The position numbers and the translations under genes are program-made. Positions 8,395 through 18,303 of a stretch of DNA of 64,000 nt are shown here, one piece after another. Source of the DNA: Sphingobacterium paludis (GTDB lineage Bacteria; Bacteroidota; Bacteroidia; Sphingobacteriales; Sphingobacteriaceae); contig NZ_SNZV01000005.1 in NCBI RefSeq assembly GCF_004364125.1, forward strand, positions 310,001-374,000, read 5' to 3'. The notes under the pieces were generated by a model, which did no database searches, had not been told where the DNA came from, and saw nothing but the letters and a program-made list of their open reading frames with translations. The first letter of the stretch is position 1. Each line of letters begins with the position of its first letter.

Positions 8395-8808
8395 CTAGCG
8401 CAATCGACCAGCCAAAAATGTCAAACGTACAAAAGCTACTTCGGCGTTTTCACGCAACTGAATAGGCATGTCCAACGCCTTCACCTCTATTTCGTCAATA
8501 AATACAGCGAATAAACCGTCACGATGCGCTAAGAAAGCCGTATCCAACGCCGTCGCAACAGCAGCCAGCTGCATATTTTCAATATCTCCGAAGCCAATCT
8601 TGCCGTCTTTCGCTTGGTCTTGAATTTCTTGTGGCGTTAGGAAAGTCAATAATTGCACTTCTTCCCGACGTCCATTATAACGCTCAACTTCCGCCTCAAC
8701 ACATGCTTTGATAAGCTCAGTCAAGGTGCGCGGTGCGACTTGTAATGTATATGGGATTGAAATTATACGCTTCTTTCCCAATCGCTTTAATTGTAGAACC
8801 AATTGCAT
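8395..8808 (-). CDS. Hypothetical 137-aa protein, partner of the DUF4132 giant
   Basis: A 137-residue cytoplasmic protein I do not recognise with certainty. It begins with a short beta-type segment (MQLVLQLKRLGKKRIISIPYTL), has a charged middle that includes a KIGFGDIEN stretch (about residue 70), and ends in LRENAEVAFVRLTFLAGRLR. It starts 70 bp after the DUF4132-type gene on the same strand, so the two probably form an operon, and a small dedicated partner is a reasonable inference. No catalytic motif, membrane segment or signal peptide is seen. Confidence 0.75.
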   Translation of the reverse strand: MQLVLQLKRLGKKRIISIPYTLQVAPRTLTELIKACVEAEVERYNGRREEVQLLTFLTPQEIQDQAKDGKIGFGDIENMQLAAVATALDTAFLAHRDGLFAVFIDEIEVKALDMPIQLRENAEVAFVRLTFLAGRLR

Positions 8809-8878
8809 AGGTTACGTTTCTTAGAGATGTAAATTTCTGCAAGGTGGCATATCTCATTTGCCACTTTGCGAGGATACG

Positions 8879-11800
8879 CTAGCGGTTGATCTGATCTAAA
8901 ATCGTTGGATCTTTGATCTTGTAGTCTTGGGCCAAATAGCGCATTTTACTGATAATCTCGGCCGATTTTGGATCATCGTCGACAAACGGCAGGAAAACTC
9001 GGCCACGATGCTGGCTATGTACAGGAATGATCGCCAACTGCCGTCCCGCTTTGGCGACCATGCCGCTACCTAAATGAATGCTGTATTCCGCCAAGGTTCC
9101 ACGCACCAAAATATGCCGTTCCTTCACTTCCACATTTTCCAGCCCAAAAAGCGTTGCACTTTCTTTTGCCAGCGCAGCCCGCATTTGCATACTGCTATGG
9201 CTCGCCTCAGGATCCACTTCGCCGACATGCGCTACGCTTACGACAAGATCCATGTCGCGCATGACTTCGGAGAAAACAACCGGATCGATAGCCGTAATGG
9301 GCAAAAGCTCTCGATCGCGCAGTCCGAAGAAGCAAACCAACTCCAAGGTTGGAGCTTCTACATCCGAGGGGCTGTACCAGTCAGCCATGGCAAACATAGT
9401 GACCAAATAACCTTCTTTATGAAAGACCTTTTGCAAGCCTTCCTCATAACTTACTGTCCATCCCCTTCCGCGCAAGAGCGCAATCGTTTTCTTAGGTTGT
9501 ATCTGCTGTCCCTGATAGCGCGTCGAGCGTGTGCGTTGTTCCAACTCATCTGCCGTCGGCACATAGATCTCCCTGAATACTTGTCTAAAAGGCTGCTGTA
9601 TGGTATTTTTAAAAAGATAGCCTTGGTAAAGGTCCCACTGAGCGGTATCATAGAGGTGGAAAGGATGTGCAATAAGTAGTTGATCAGCATCCTTGACCGG
9701 TGTGAGTTTTCCCTCGCTGTCTACTAATCCTGCGTGAGACCAAAAGCCGGTTTGTTGGCTGTTTGGTATGTAAAGAACCAATTTGCTAAGCATCGCTCGG
9801 ACAATAGGATGTTCCATAATCTGTCGTAGTTCGGAAGGACTATACCGATCCCGCCTGAGCATTGAATTCTCAAGCGCAAGCTTAGTCCTGGAGAATTGCT
9901 TGGATAAGTAGGCTTTTCCATCTTTAAGTGACTCAATGGTCTTATTTTTTTTCAGTTTATTAGGCAGGCTCTTCAATGCTTTGCCGTTTTGGTTTACCAA
10001 AAGCTCGGCCTTTCCCTCCTCGTCTACTATCAATCGAACTTCTACATCATCTACAATGACCAGTGCCTGTTTCAGGATTTGCTGAGTCGCCCTTGCCTCC
10101 ATCGCCCAGACAAAGCGCACGCTATCTGCAAAGCCCGCGTTGCGCGCCAAATTATCCATCCCGATTTCCACAGCGTTCTTTTCACTTTCCTGACGCTGCG
10201 CACCAAATTGCTTGCTTTCTTTTACGAAATTCTGCAGCACATGATAACGTTTAAGCAGATCACCATCTGGACTGCTTTTCGAAATCGGAATGAGGCCTAG
10301 CGCCATAACGTAATCCTTATCGCGCTTCTCCGTAATGCGCTTTATGGTTTCTGTAATTTTAGTCTCTCCTAGAAGTACCGACGAATAGATCTTGACTCGG
10401 CGGTATCCCATCCCATCGGAAAGATATTTCGCCGACTCGTGGAGTAGTTTCCAATTGGCTTTTCCCAAGTTAGCGTACACCCGCTGGAACCATTCAATAT
10501 CTATTGCTCCCTTCTGGAAGTCATTCTTCGGCACCGTTGAATATCGAGAAAGAACCGTTTCCTTTTCCGCATCCATATAATCTGTTGTATGTGCTAAAAA
10601 CCACCACACAGCTTCCGATAGACTAGGAATCTGTAAGTAGTCTCCCAACCAATCCGCCCATTGCGTCGCATAACATGAAACCTCTATCAACCTTTTTTTA
10701 TCAACATCACTTGCCTTCAGTGCCGCAATAAAATCGGTATATCCTTCGTCGGCCAAGGGTCTGCTAAGCTTCAATATGCGGCTGAATGTATGATTCTTGC
10801 TCAGGTTCGTGCCATAGCTATCAGCACGATTAAAATTTTCCTTACCTATGCGCTGCAGCACGTAGAAGAAGTAATCGATTCCTTCAACCTTTTGAATTTT
10901 TTCGATGAAAGGGGAAGCTTCAGTCGGAATGTCTCCCCGTTCCAATTCGACCGCTAGCATGTTCTTTTTCAAGGGTTCGATAATCGCTGGGATGGCATAC
11001 GATTTTAGCTGTTGAATATGGTAACTCTGTCCGCCATTCAGGATAAAGAATAAATCTTTACTAATCAACGAGAGAAACAGCAGATCGTCATTATTAATAA
11101 GGCCACACGCATATAGTTCGAGGATAAGCTCGAGCGGCGGAAACTCTATGTTCGTGGGCTTTTCCGGATTTAAAGCTGCGGACAAGTAAGGGGTGGCTTG
11201 CTGTATCGTTGATATCGCTTGGCCTTTTGCCAATTGCTGCCCAATCACAAATAAACGTAATGCATATAGGCGGAGCAACTGCTCTTGTGAATAGAAAGCA
11301 AAGTCGCTAACAGAAATGGTATACACCAAATCAATGACAAAGTCTGTCCAATAGACTTCAGGGTCATAATAGTATTGCTTATCCGTAAAATTATAATTTT
11401 TTAATTCTTCGGGAAAATGGTGCAGGCTATCCTCCAATACGTCCAACTTGTAAGCCGCCCATGCTGCCTTATCGCTGTAAGCATCCATCAGTCTTTGGAG
11501 TATATGAACCACTTTTTCCGAGTCGCTGCTATAATAGTATTCGCCTTGTCCGAAATTGATACCTGCAAATTCCGGAATATAAAGCGCTTTGAACGGTTTA
11601 AGTTCCTTATATTGCCGGTAATCGTTATAATGATTATAAATATAGCGCGTCACGGCTTGTATCTCAAAGTCATTCAACGCTGATTGTCTATACCAACCTT
11701 TCCACAATTCCGCTAAAGGCAGGTTATCCAGTTGCTGTTCAGCAGTAGCTTCTTGTCCTAATTGTTTAATTCCCTGTAATGAAATTTCTAACAGCGTGGT

Positions 11801-13891
11801 TTCCAAAGATCCCCGGTAGCCTTCATAAGCATACTCATGTTTCCTAGACTGATCAAACAGTGTGTAAAGGTCATTGATCGCTGCAGTGGTTTTCGCAACA
11901 TTAATCAGGTCTTCAAAAAGGAATTCCTTCTTTGTGCTGAAAGAAATCCACTTTTTCTTTGGTCGGGCGAACCGGCTTTTGGGCAGGCGCATATCCGTTA
12001 AATTGCTGTAATCGATGGCTCCGAATCCATTTTGAAATCCGTGTACGGGTTCGGCAGACTCTTTGTTTAATCGCTCCAAAAAAACAGACTCATTTTTACC
12101 AATTTTGCGGTGGCTGTAAGCAGCAACCTCCTGTTGTATATAGTGCAACCAATCGTTCTTTTCAGCGAGCAACACCAACATCTCAAGGCCTGCTAAACGT
12201 TGGTCTAGGTTTGTAGACGCCAACAGCCGTGATAACGAACCCTCCAGTACTTGATCGCGCTGCTTAAGCAAGAGCTGGATGATTAACTTTCGTTGGCCTT
12301 TTCCTTTTCGGGCTAACAGACTTTCCAGTGCTGTTATATCCTCTGCGTAAAGATCCATAGCGCTCATCAACGATATTCCGGTAGCTGATACAGATGTATT
12401 ACGATCAGATATTGCTTGCCTCACCACTTGGCGCTGCCAGGCATCCGCCGGTAGAACGAGCTGCGTTGTGTCCGGTGAACTGTCATAGCCGCGAGACCAG
12501 CCGTATGTGTAATGATCGGGAAACAATTTGCGCATCAAGTTCTCTCGCGAAGTTGAAGGAATACTTGCTAAGTCCTGCGCCAGCACGACAAACTGATAAG
12601 GCTGCGCGTAGCGAATGATTTCATCATAAAAATATTCGGACTTAATGGTGTAATTTTTCCAAGAGAACCCTCTCCCGATAAACTCCTTTCCTGCAGCGGG
12701 CAACTTGGAAGCAGATTCGAGAAGTTTATTAAAAAGGTTGTCTGATAGCTCGTTAGAAGGAAAGTTAACCAACATCCAATAGTCCAGTTCGATATCTTCG
12801 CCTAGATGGTGTTCTGCGTATTGGAGCAGATTGGAATGTGTACGTTCGGTTTGCTGAACGAAGAATAAGCTGACCAATTTCGAAATTTGTGGCTTGTTAT
12901 CATCAAATACTATGTTAAGCGCCAGTAGATTAGCCGCATCCACATCTTCTATTGCCTTTGCCCATAACGCGACATAAAGCTCCAAATGGTCTTGACTATT
13001 TATAGCCTGTTCAACGGCTTCTGGATTATTCAGGAAATGTATTGCCAACGCTAATGTTCGCTTGATGGTATTCGTTTTTGGCGCATCCCAACCAAATCCA
13101 AACCACGTATCAACCGCGCGCACTACCGAAGAAAAGCGCATTAAGTTGTGATCTAATATCACTTTTATAAAGCGCTTCAGTGCTTTTACCGAGGTGAAGT
13201 CTAACGTCTCTAATATGGTTTGTCGTAAGCCTTCCTGCTGCTGTGCCGCCAATAATAGTTTTTCAACTAGCAGATGATACGCATCATTTTCTGTCAACAA
13301 TAGTCCTCTTATCAGCTCTCTGGATACACCTCCTATCTCGTGTTCGCCGAGAAATATCTCCTCCAACAGCGGGTAATACGTAGCTGGATCTTTAGTAAAT
13401 ACGGTAGCGTAAAACAGGCCTATTTCCGGCGTATGCTGGTACACATCAAATTGGAGTTGATCCGCTATCCCCATGCTATTGAACCCCGACATACCGCCGT
13501 AATAAATTGATCGCAAGACATTCAATCGCGTTTGGGTATAACACAGTTCCGGTCGTAAGCGAAATGGGCGCCTCAAATAGCTTTCCTGAAAAGGTAGCGT
13601 AGCGAGACTATCCCATATCTCCGCTACAAAAGGTCCTATCACGTCAGCAAAAAGTAGCTTTGCCAAGCGCAAACCTTCTTCACTCCTCCACGGATTGCCA
13701 ACGGTATCTATGCCAAAAGCTTCTTCATATGCATTAAGCATCGCGCAGTCAGAATAGCCATCCTCCAACTGATTACTTATAATCAGCCCTAACAATTGAT
13801 AAGGCCTGGAGAACTTAGTGAACTGATGCTGGGAAATAGCTATTTTTTCATGTTGCAGGATGAAAGCTTGCGCCTTATCAGAGGAAATCAT
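8879..13891 (-). CDS. Giant DUF4132/MolR-type protein
   Basis: A cytoplasmic protein of about 1670 residues. The C-terminal 250 residues match the DUF4132 family (E. coli YehI/MolR-like): ALLRGRGWTVSYEEGL, then YSPSDVEAPTLELVCFFG, and a final block GRVFLPFVDDDPKSAEIISK followed by KIKDPTILDQI. The long N-terminal region is helical and reads like HEAT/ARM-type repeats; an adjacent family, DUF5724, is annotated in Bacteroidota. Biochemical function is unknown. I place the start at ATG 13891 (MISSDKAQAF); the frame is open to 13960 but the extra residues look non-coding. It is followed by the 137-aa gene and stands alone upstream. Confidence 0.85.
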   Translation of the reverse strand: MISSDKAQAFILQHEKIAISQHQFTKFSRPYQLLGLIISNQLEDGYSDCAMLNAYEEAFGIDTVGNPWRSEEGLRLAKLLFADVIGPFVAEIWDSLATLPFQESYLRRPFRLRPELCYTQTRLNVLRSIYYGGMSGFNSMGIADQLQFDVYQHTPEIGLFYATVFTKDPATYYPLLEEIFLGEHEIGGVSRELIRGLLLTENDAYHLLVEKLLLAAQQQEGLRQTILETLDFTSVKALKRFIKVILDHNLMRFSSVVRAVDTWFGFGWDAPKTNTIKRTLALAIHFLNNPEAVEQAINSQDHLELYVALWAKAIEDVDAANLLALNIVFDDNKPQISKLVSLFFVQQTERTHSNLLQYAEHHLGEDIELDYWMLVNFPSNELSDNLFNKLLESASKLPAAGKEFIGRGFSWKNYTIKSEYFYDEIIRYAQPYQFVVLAQDLASIPSTSRENLMRKLFPDHYTYGWSRGYDSSPDTTQLVLPADAWQRQVVRQAISDRNTSVSATGISLMSAMDLYAEDITALESLLARKGKGQRKLIIQLLLKQRDQVLEGSLSRLLASTNLDQRLAGLEMLVLLAEKNDWLHYIQQEVAAYSHRKIGKNESVFLERLNKESAEPVHGFQNGFGAIDYSNLTDMRLPKSRFARPKKKWISFSTKKEFLFEDLINVAKTTAAINDLYTLFDQSRKHEYAYEGYRGSLETTLLEISLQGIKQLGQEATAEQQLDNLPLAELWKGWYRQSALNDFEIQAVTRYIYNHYNDYRQYKELKPFKALYIPEFAGINFGQGEYYYSSDSEKVVHILQRLMDAYSDKAAWAAYKLDVLEDSLHHFPEELKNYNFTDKQYYYDPEVYWTDFVIDLVYTISVSDFAFYSQEQLLRLYALRLFVIGQQLAKGQAISTIQQATPYLSAALNPEKPTNIEFPPLELILELYACGLINNDDLLFLSLISKDLFFILNGGQSYHIQQLKSYAIPAIIEPLKKNMLAVELERGDIPTEASPFIEKIQKVEGIDYFFYVLQRIGKENFNRADSYGTNLSKNHTFSRILKLSRPLADEGYTDFIAALKASDVDKKRLIEVSCYATQWADWLGDYLQIPSLSEAVWWFLAHTTDYMDAEKETVLSRYSTVPKNDFQKGAIDIEWFQRVYANLGKANWKLLHESAKYLSDGMGYRRVKIYSSVLLGETKITETIKRITEKRDKDYVMALGLIPISKSSPDGDLLKRYHVLQNFVKESKQFGAQRQESEKNAVEIGMDNLARNAGFADSVRFVWAMEARATQQILKQALVIVDDVEVRLIVDEEGKAELLVNQNGKALKSLPNKLKKNKTIESLKDGKAYLSKQFSRTKLALENSMLRRDRYSPSELRQIMEHPIVRAMLSKLVLYIPNSQQTGFWSHAGLVDSEGKLTPVKDADQLLIAHPFHLYDTAQWDLYQGYLFKNTIQQPFRQVFREIYVPTADELEQRTRSTRYQGQQIQPKKTIALLRGRGWTVSYEEGLQKVFHKEGYLVTMFAMADWYSPSDVEAPTLELVCFFGLRDRELLPITAIDPVVFSEVMRDMDLVVSVAHVGEVDPEASHSSMQMRAALAKESATLFGLENVEVKERHILVRGTLAEYSIHLGSGMVAKAGRQLAIIPVHSQHRGRVFLPFVDDDPKSAEIISKMRYLAQDYKIKDPTILDQINR

Positions 13892-14171
13892 AAATATTGT
13901 CTTAAAGATTCTATATTCGGTAACGCATTGTAATGGTCTAAAATAACAAATTGTCAGCACTTGCCGAACATTTTAAAAAGAATTAGTTTACATTACTTTC
14001 TCTGTACATCTATCCGTATACTAGCAAATTAAAATCCGTATTTACCTAAGAAAATTACGAAACACGCGTAGCAAAGAAAAGATTTCTTCACGCATAATGT
14101 GGATTAGTATCAACATCGAGTAACTTATCTGAATCTAATTCCTTATCTTGATTCTTAAAAAACACATTGAT

Positions 14172-14429
14172 ATGAAAATAATTATAGATGCCAAATCGCT
14201 ACTTATCGGGGCGTTGATCGCAAGCGTAGCTTTTTTATCCATGGGTAATAAATCACAGACGACCAATGACACCGGAAAATTCCAGACCCAAATTCGAGAT
14301 AACATTGTTATCATTACCAACACCCAAAACGGCGATTATATAATCGCTACAGATCGTTTTGATGTTAACAAGAATCGGTGGATATCGGGTGAGTTTAACA
14401 AAAGTTTCCGAGGCGAAAAAAGCAGATAA
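14172..14429 (+). CDS. Small membrane-anchored or exported protein
   Basis: 85 residues from ATG 14172. The N-terminus has a hydrophobic segment (SLLIGALIASVAFLSMG, about residues 9-25) that serves as a membrane anchor or an uncleaved signal. It is followed by a small polar domain with QIRDNIVIITNTQNGDYIIA and a basic C-terminus. Similar short proteins occur in Sphingobacteriaceae without assigned function. An upstream ATG at 14148 would add eight residues. It is convergent with the COG0523 GTPase gene, leaving a gap of 54 bp. Confidence 0.65.
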   Translation: MKIIIDAKSLLIGALIASVAFLSMGNKSQTTNDTGKFQTQIRDNIVIITNTQNGDYIIATDRFDVNKNRWISGEFNKSFRGEKSR

Positions 14430-14483
14430 CGAGCAGCTATGCTGTTCAGGTTGATTCCCTTTATTCGTCGATTCGGGAGCGAG

Positions 14484-15683
14484 CTACCCGATCGGAAATT
14501 CATCCGTCCAGGCGGTATAGCGCCATTCGTCGGCTTCGTCGTCCGTTAGCAGGCAGCGATTCAACTCGCTCAAACAGGCATCACGATCAAGATCTTGCCC
14601 GATAAAAACAAGTTCAGTTTTTCGGTCGCCCCATTGCGGATGCCATCTCGATTCAATGAAGTGCTGATGCTCTTGAAATGAACGGTAGCGGATTCGTTCT
14701 TCCAGCGGCATGCTCGACCACCAAGCCCCTGCATTTTCTATGCGCAAACTGCCCCCGGCTTGGCTAAAGTTGATCGCTGTGTCAGGACGTGATGCAATCC
14801 AGAATAGCCCTTTTGCACGGATGATATTGTGTGGGTAATACCTATTCAAATAGCTATACCAGCGTTGCGGGTGAAATGGTTTTTCACTTCTAAACACAAA
14901 GGATGATATGCCATATTCTTCCGTTTCCGGCATATGCTCATGGTTAAGTTCATTGATCCAACCTGCTGACGAGGAAGCTTCTTCAAAGTCGAACATCTTC
15001 GTCCCGACAATCTCCTTTACAGGAACCTGGCCAAAGGAGGTCTTTATTATCTTTGCTGCTGGATTGAGTTTTGCGATCGCCCCTTCAATAATCTTAATGG
15101 TTTCGTCTGCTACAAGATCTGTCTTGTTAAGGATAATGACATTGGCAAATTCAATCTGATCCGTCAAGAGATTAACAATTGTTCTGCTATCTTGACCGTC
15201 GTCCGTCAGCGATCTATCCAGCAACGTATCCATGCTGCCAAAGTCCTTAAAAAAGTTGAAGCAATCAACTACGGTAACTATCGTATCGATATAGCTAAAG
15301 CGAGACAGGTCAATACGACTTTGCTCATCCACATACGTAAAGGTTTGCGCCACAGGGATTGGCTCGGATATGCCTGTACTTTCTATCAGTAAATAATCGA
15401 ATTTCCTTTCTTTGGCCAACCGTTCCACCTCGACCATCAAATCCTCACGCAGCGTACAGCAAATGCATCCATTGCTCATTTCCACCAAACGTTCATCGGT
15501 ACGCGAAAGCGTGTTTTCACTTTCTATAAACTGTGCGTCTATATTCACTTCACTCATGTCATTGACGATAACGGCTACTTTAAGATCTACTTTATTATGT
15601 AGTACATGGTTCAACAACGTTGTTTTTCCTGCGCCCAAAAAGCCGCTTAAAACCGTTACAGGCAATTTTTCTCCAAAATTCAT
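14484..15683 (-). CDS. COG0523 (CobW/ZNG1-type) GTPase, probable zinc metallochaperone
   Basis: A 399-residue G3E-family GTPase. Walker A is GFLGAGKTTLL (residues 14-24), the metal-binding CxCC motif is NGCICC (about 70-75), the base-recognition motif is NKTD (about 185), and a CobW C-terminal domain ends the protein. Relatives deliver metal, often zinc, to client enzymes during starvation. Here a zinc role is supported by the neighbouring ZnuD-like receptor and by a palindrome in its promoter that shares GCAAC-N3-GTTGC with the promoters of the next two genes. Start ATG at 15683; the predicted transcript start about 80 bp upstream implies a moderate leader. Confidence 0.9.
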   Translation of the reverse strand: MNFGEKLPVTVLSGFLGAGKTTLLNHVLHNKVDLKVAVIVNDMSEVNIDAQFIESENTLSRTDERLVEMSNGCICCTLREDLMVEVERLAKERKFDYLLIESTGISEPIPVAQTFTYVDEQSRIDLSRFSYIDTIVTVVDCFNFFKDFGSMDTLLDRSLTDDGQDSRTIVNLLTDQIEFANVIILNKTDLVADETIKIIEGAIAKLNPAAKIIKTSFGQVPVKEIVGTKMFDFEEASSSAGWINELNHEHMPETEEYGISSFVFRSEKPFHPQRWYSYLNRYYPHNIIRAKGLFWIASRPDTAINFSQAGGSLRIENAGAWWSSMPLEERIRYRSFQEHQHFIESRWHPQWGDRKTELVFIGQDLDRDACLSELNRCLLTDDEADEWRYTAWTDEFPIG

Positions 15684-15770
15684 AGTATAAAATGTATGAT
15701 TGACAATGTCATTTTTAGTTGATATGTTTCCACTTCAGCCCGAAAATGCCAAGCAGACTATACGATAAAG

Positions 15771-15820
15771 CAAATGTATCGAAAATAAACCACAAAAGCA
15801 ACTTAGTTGCTTTTGTGGTT
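15771..15820 (-). promoter_or_regulatory. COG0523 promoter with Zur-like palindrome
   Basis: The minus strand has TACATTTG (plus 15778-15771), matching TAnnTTTG. After a 20-bp spacer it has TTG (plus 15801-15799) inside a GTTGC arm. That arm belongs to the palindrome AACCACAAAAGCAAC / GTTGCTTTTGTGGTT (15788-15802, 15806-15820). The core GCAAC-TTA-GTTGC matches the core GCAAC-ATT-GTTGC in the divergent promoter at 18329-18343. A Zur-type zinc repressor is the natural candidate; this is inference. Confidence 0.55.
15788..15820 (-). terminator. Terminator of the ZnuD-like receptor gene, overlapping an operator
   Basis: Fifteen-bp perfect stem with a three-base TTA loop, followed on the minus strand by TTTATTTTC. 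It lies about 70 bp past the receptor stop codon. The same bases form the operator-like palindrome of the downstream COG0523 promoter. On the plus strand it is also followed by five T. Confidence 0.6.
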
Positions 15821-15888
15821 TTTAACGTAGTCTTGCTTGGGATGACTTATTTAGCTGGCAAGGTATTCCGTGAAATTTTGCGCGTGTG

Positions 15889-18279
15889 CTACAGGTAGCA
15901 TTTTAGACCGAGCGTGATATTTCGCCCAGGTAAAGGGGCAAGATATTTCAGGATGGAATTTTGGGGCCTCGCTTCTTGGTTAAGAAGGTTTTGCCCATCC
16001 AGTGAACAGGTTACGTTGCGCCCCATAATCTGGAAATCGTACCCGAGTTGTGCACGGAGTAAAGCATACGCAGGCATCGGCCGCTCCAGGTTGATATTTT
16101 TTCCTAAAAAACGTTGTTTCAGGTAATGTTCAACCATCGCGTGGATAAAAAACCGGCGGTAGTTGATCGTCAGCGCCCCGCCATATCGACTGGTTGGCAG
16201 ATTGGGCATAAAATCCCCTTCTGCCCAACGCCGTAAATGATCTTCGGAGCGATTGCTATTTTTAACGAGATCTGCAAATCCCGAAACTTCTACGCGCTGG
16301 TCCGTTTGCCAAGTTAATTGATATAAAGCTTCCAGCTCCCATCCTGTTACACGCGTATCGGATGCGCGCCACTCCTTCACTAAAAAACCGCCGGAACGAG
16401 ATATGCCGGTGTGCGCTAAGTAGAGGTAATCATAAAAATTTGTCAAATAATGGGTGGCCTGTATACGCAGACCTTTCACCTGTGTACCTACCGCCAGCTC
16501 ATAGCCGCGTGCGCGTTCTCTATTCAGCCGGTCATCTCCGTTTTCTTCCACCAAGATGGCGAAATGTTCATTTCCTGCATACAGTTCGTTTACCTCCGGC
16601 GCTCGTTCTGATTGTAATAATCCAGCCTTTACGAAGGCGAAGTTTAACAGATTGTAGCGCAGGTCAGCAGAAAACTGATTTAGCGCAAAATCTCGAGCTG
16701 CATGTGTTCCACCTGCAAGACCGCGGCTAGGCTTGTATTGCTTATCAATCAATACCCTACGTGCTACCTGATCATGCCGATAGCCCATATCAAGCGATAA
16801 CCTTTTCCACGAGAAGCTATGTGTGGTGAATAAGCCAATTTCACGACTTAGATTACGAGGTAGGTATCGTCGTACGCCGTTGCCCTCGAGCTTCAGGTGC
16901 GCCAGCTCCACACCATGCATGCCCGACCAATATTGACCGACTTGGTGCTTGCCCTCCATCCGCAAACCATGCCGGTAACTTTCCATGGTGTTAACTCGAT
17001 ATATACCGACGAGCTCTCGATCATCCGCGTACTGCAGCGCGTACTGAATACTAAACTCAGGAAGTACTATTGATCCTGGCTTCAGCACACTTTCCAATTG
17101 GATGGAATGGGCCATAGCTCGCGTATTGATGGGCTGATAATCGGCGCTTTGTTCAACAGGTTCATGGCTGTGTTTCGGTTTTGAGGCTACGGCAAAACCA
17201 GGAACGCCATAGTAACCTTCCATGGCGCGATAGCCTATGCCAATGCGTAAGCTGTCTTGAATATAGCTGCTGCCAAGATTAACAAAGCGAGCGTTTGCAT
17301 GGCTATTGGGCATCACGCCATATGTCACGGGATGAAAATCTGTAATGCCGTGTACAACCGTGGTATACAGCGGTGTTGTCGGATCCTGACCGGCGATATA
17401 TTTTTCGTTTGCCGGATTGGCGACAAGTTGTCCGCCTATGCTGGAAAACTTCTCAAACGTATACAGATCGGCTTCGGACAAGCCCCAAGCCGGATTGCTC
17501 TGATTGTCCAGAACAAACTGGCTGATATAAGGATATAAACTCAAGTTCCTGATGTTTTCCCTGTGCACATGCACCTGAGCCATATCCGCCGTTAAGTGAT
17601 CAATGCTTGGATCGTAAGCAAATGCCGCCTTTGTGTTTCCCGGTATGTGGAGGTCGCCATGACGTTGGTTCGTTCCGCCGACGTACCAAGACCAACGATC
17701 CCCCAAGTTGCCTGCGAGCTGCACGACTTGCCTGCTGCCACTATTCGTGCCGAGCTCGAGTTGAGCAGTTCCTTGTAATTTCTTTGCAAAACGCCTGTGC
17801 GGTATGGTATTATCTTTCAGATTGACCGCACCGCCAATTGCCTTTCCACCGTAGAGCACGGCGGCCGAACCTTTATAGAGTTCCACCTCTCGCATGTTAT
17901 CCATATCAACGTTGATATTGATATTCGGACTGATGCCGCTCAAATCGTTTATTGGTTGTCCGTTTTGCAAAACGCGAACACGATTTCCGCTCAGACTGCG
18001 GATCATAGGCGCGCCGGCAGATGGACCAAAATATACATTTTGAACGCCAGGAAGATGACCCAGCGTTTCACCCAAGGTGCCCGACTGTATATGGTCTAAC
18101 GCGGTTCTCGAGATTTTCGTTACCGACCCAAATGGTGAAACTGTGCCCAGTACGACCGCCGAATCAATCTTGATCGACCGTAGGGTGTCCGAAGGCGTGA
18201 TCGCCAGCAGTGGCGTAGATGTAGATGTTAAATAGAAGAAAAACACCGGTAAGATGGCTATGTATGCGCGCTTGAACAT
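15889..18279 (-). CDS. TonB-dependent outer-membrane receptor, ZnuD-like (probable zinc uptake)
   Basis: Outer-membrane receptor of 796 residues from ATG 18279, with signal peptide (MFKRAYIAILPVFFFYLTST...). The plug has GTLGETLGHLPGVQN, then GAPMIRSLSGNRVRVLQNG and LYGGKAIGGAVNL. The barrel ends in a typical final strand (NITLGLKCYL). A His-containing loop, KPKHSHEPVEQ, follows YYGVPGF, the place where ZnuD-type receptors carry His-rich zinc-binding loops. The start at 18279 is preferred over 18306 because the -7 promoter box occupies 18304-18311. The GCAAC palindrome at its promoter and the COG0523 gene next door support zinc. A different metal or metallophore remains possible. Confidence 0.88.
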   Translation of the reverse strand: MFKRAYIAILPVFFFYLTSTSTPLLAITPSDTLRSIKIDSAVVLGTVSPFGSVTKISRTALDHIQSGTLGETLGHLPGVQNVYFGPSAGAPMIRSLSGNRVRVLQNGQPINDLSGISPNININVDMDNMREVELYKGSAAVLYGGKAIGGAVNLKDNTIPHRRFAKKLQGTAQLELGTNSGSRQVVQLAGNLGDRWSWYVGGTNQRHGDLHIPGNTKAAFAYDPSIDHLTADMAQVHVHRENIRNLSLYPYISQFVLDNQSNPAWGLSEADLYTFEKFSSIGGQLVANPANEKYIAGQDPTTPLYTTVVHGITDFHPVTYGVMPNSHANARFVNLGSSYIQDSLRIGIGYRAMEGYYGVPGFAVASKPKHSHEPVEQSADYQPINTRAMAHSIQLESVLKPGSIVLPEFSIQYALQYADDRELVGIYRVNTMESYRHGLRMEGKHQVGQYWSGMHGVELAHLKLEGNGVRRYLPRNLSREIGLFTTHSFSWKRLSLDMGYRHDQVARRVLIDKQYKPSRGLAGGTHAARDFALNQFSADLRYNLLNFAFVKAGLLQSERAPEVNELYAGNEHFAILVEENGDDRLNRERARGYELAVGTQVKGLRIQATHYLTNFYDYLYLAHTGISRSGGFLVKEWRASDTRVTGWELEALYQLTWQTDQRVEVSGFADLVKNSNRSEDHLRRWAEGDFMPNLPTSRYGGALTINYRRFFIHAMVEHYLKQRFLGKNINLERPMPAYALLRAQLGYDFQIMGRNVTCSLDGQNLLNQEARPQNSILKYLAPLPGRNITLGLKCYL

Positions 18280-18303
18280 AAGGACTCGAGTTGAATGATG
18301 GCG

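Noticed and set aside
8196..8465. 89-residue plus-strand frame upstream of umuC
   Set aside because: Its end overlaps the 137-aa gene antisense and its composition is random. The palindrome just before it drives the minus strand.
9074..9679. 201-residue plus-strand frame inside the DUF4132 gene
   Set aside because: Antisense to a clearly conserved long gene, and its residues follow no domain pattern.
15606..15620. AACAACGTTGTT palindrome near the COG0523 start
   Set aside because: Lies inside the coding sequence over the Walker A region and does not fit the GCAAC-N3-GTTGC spacing.
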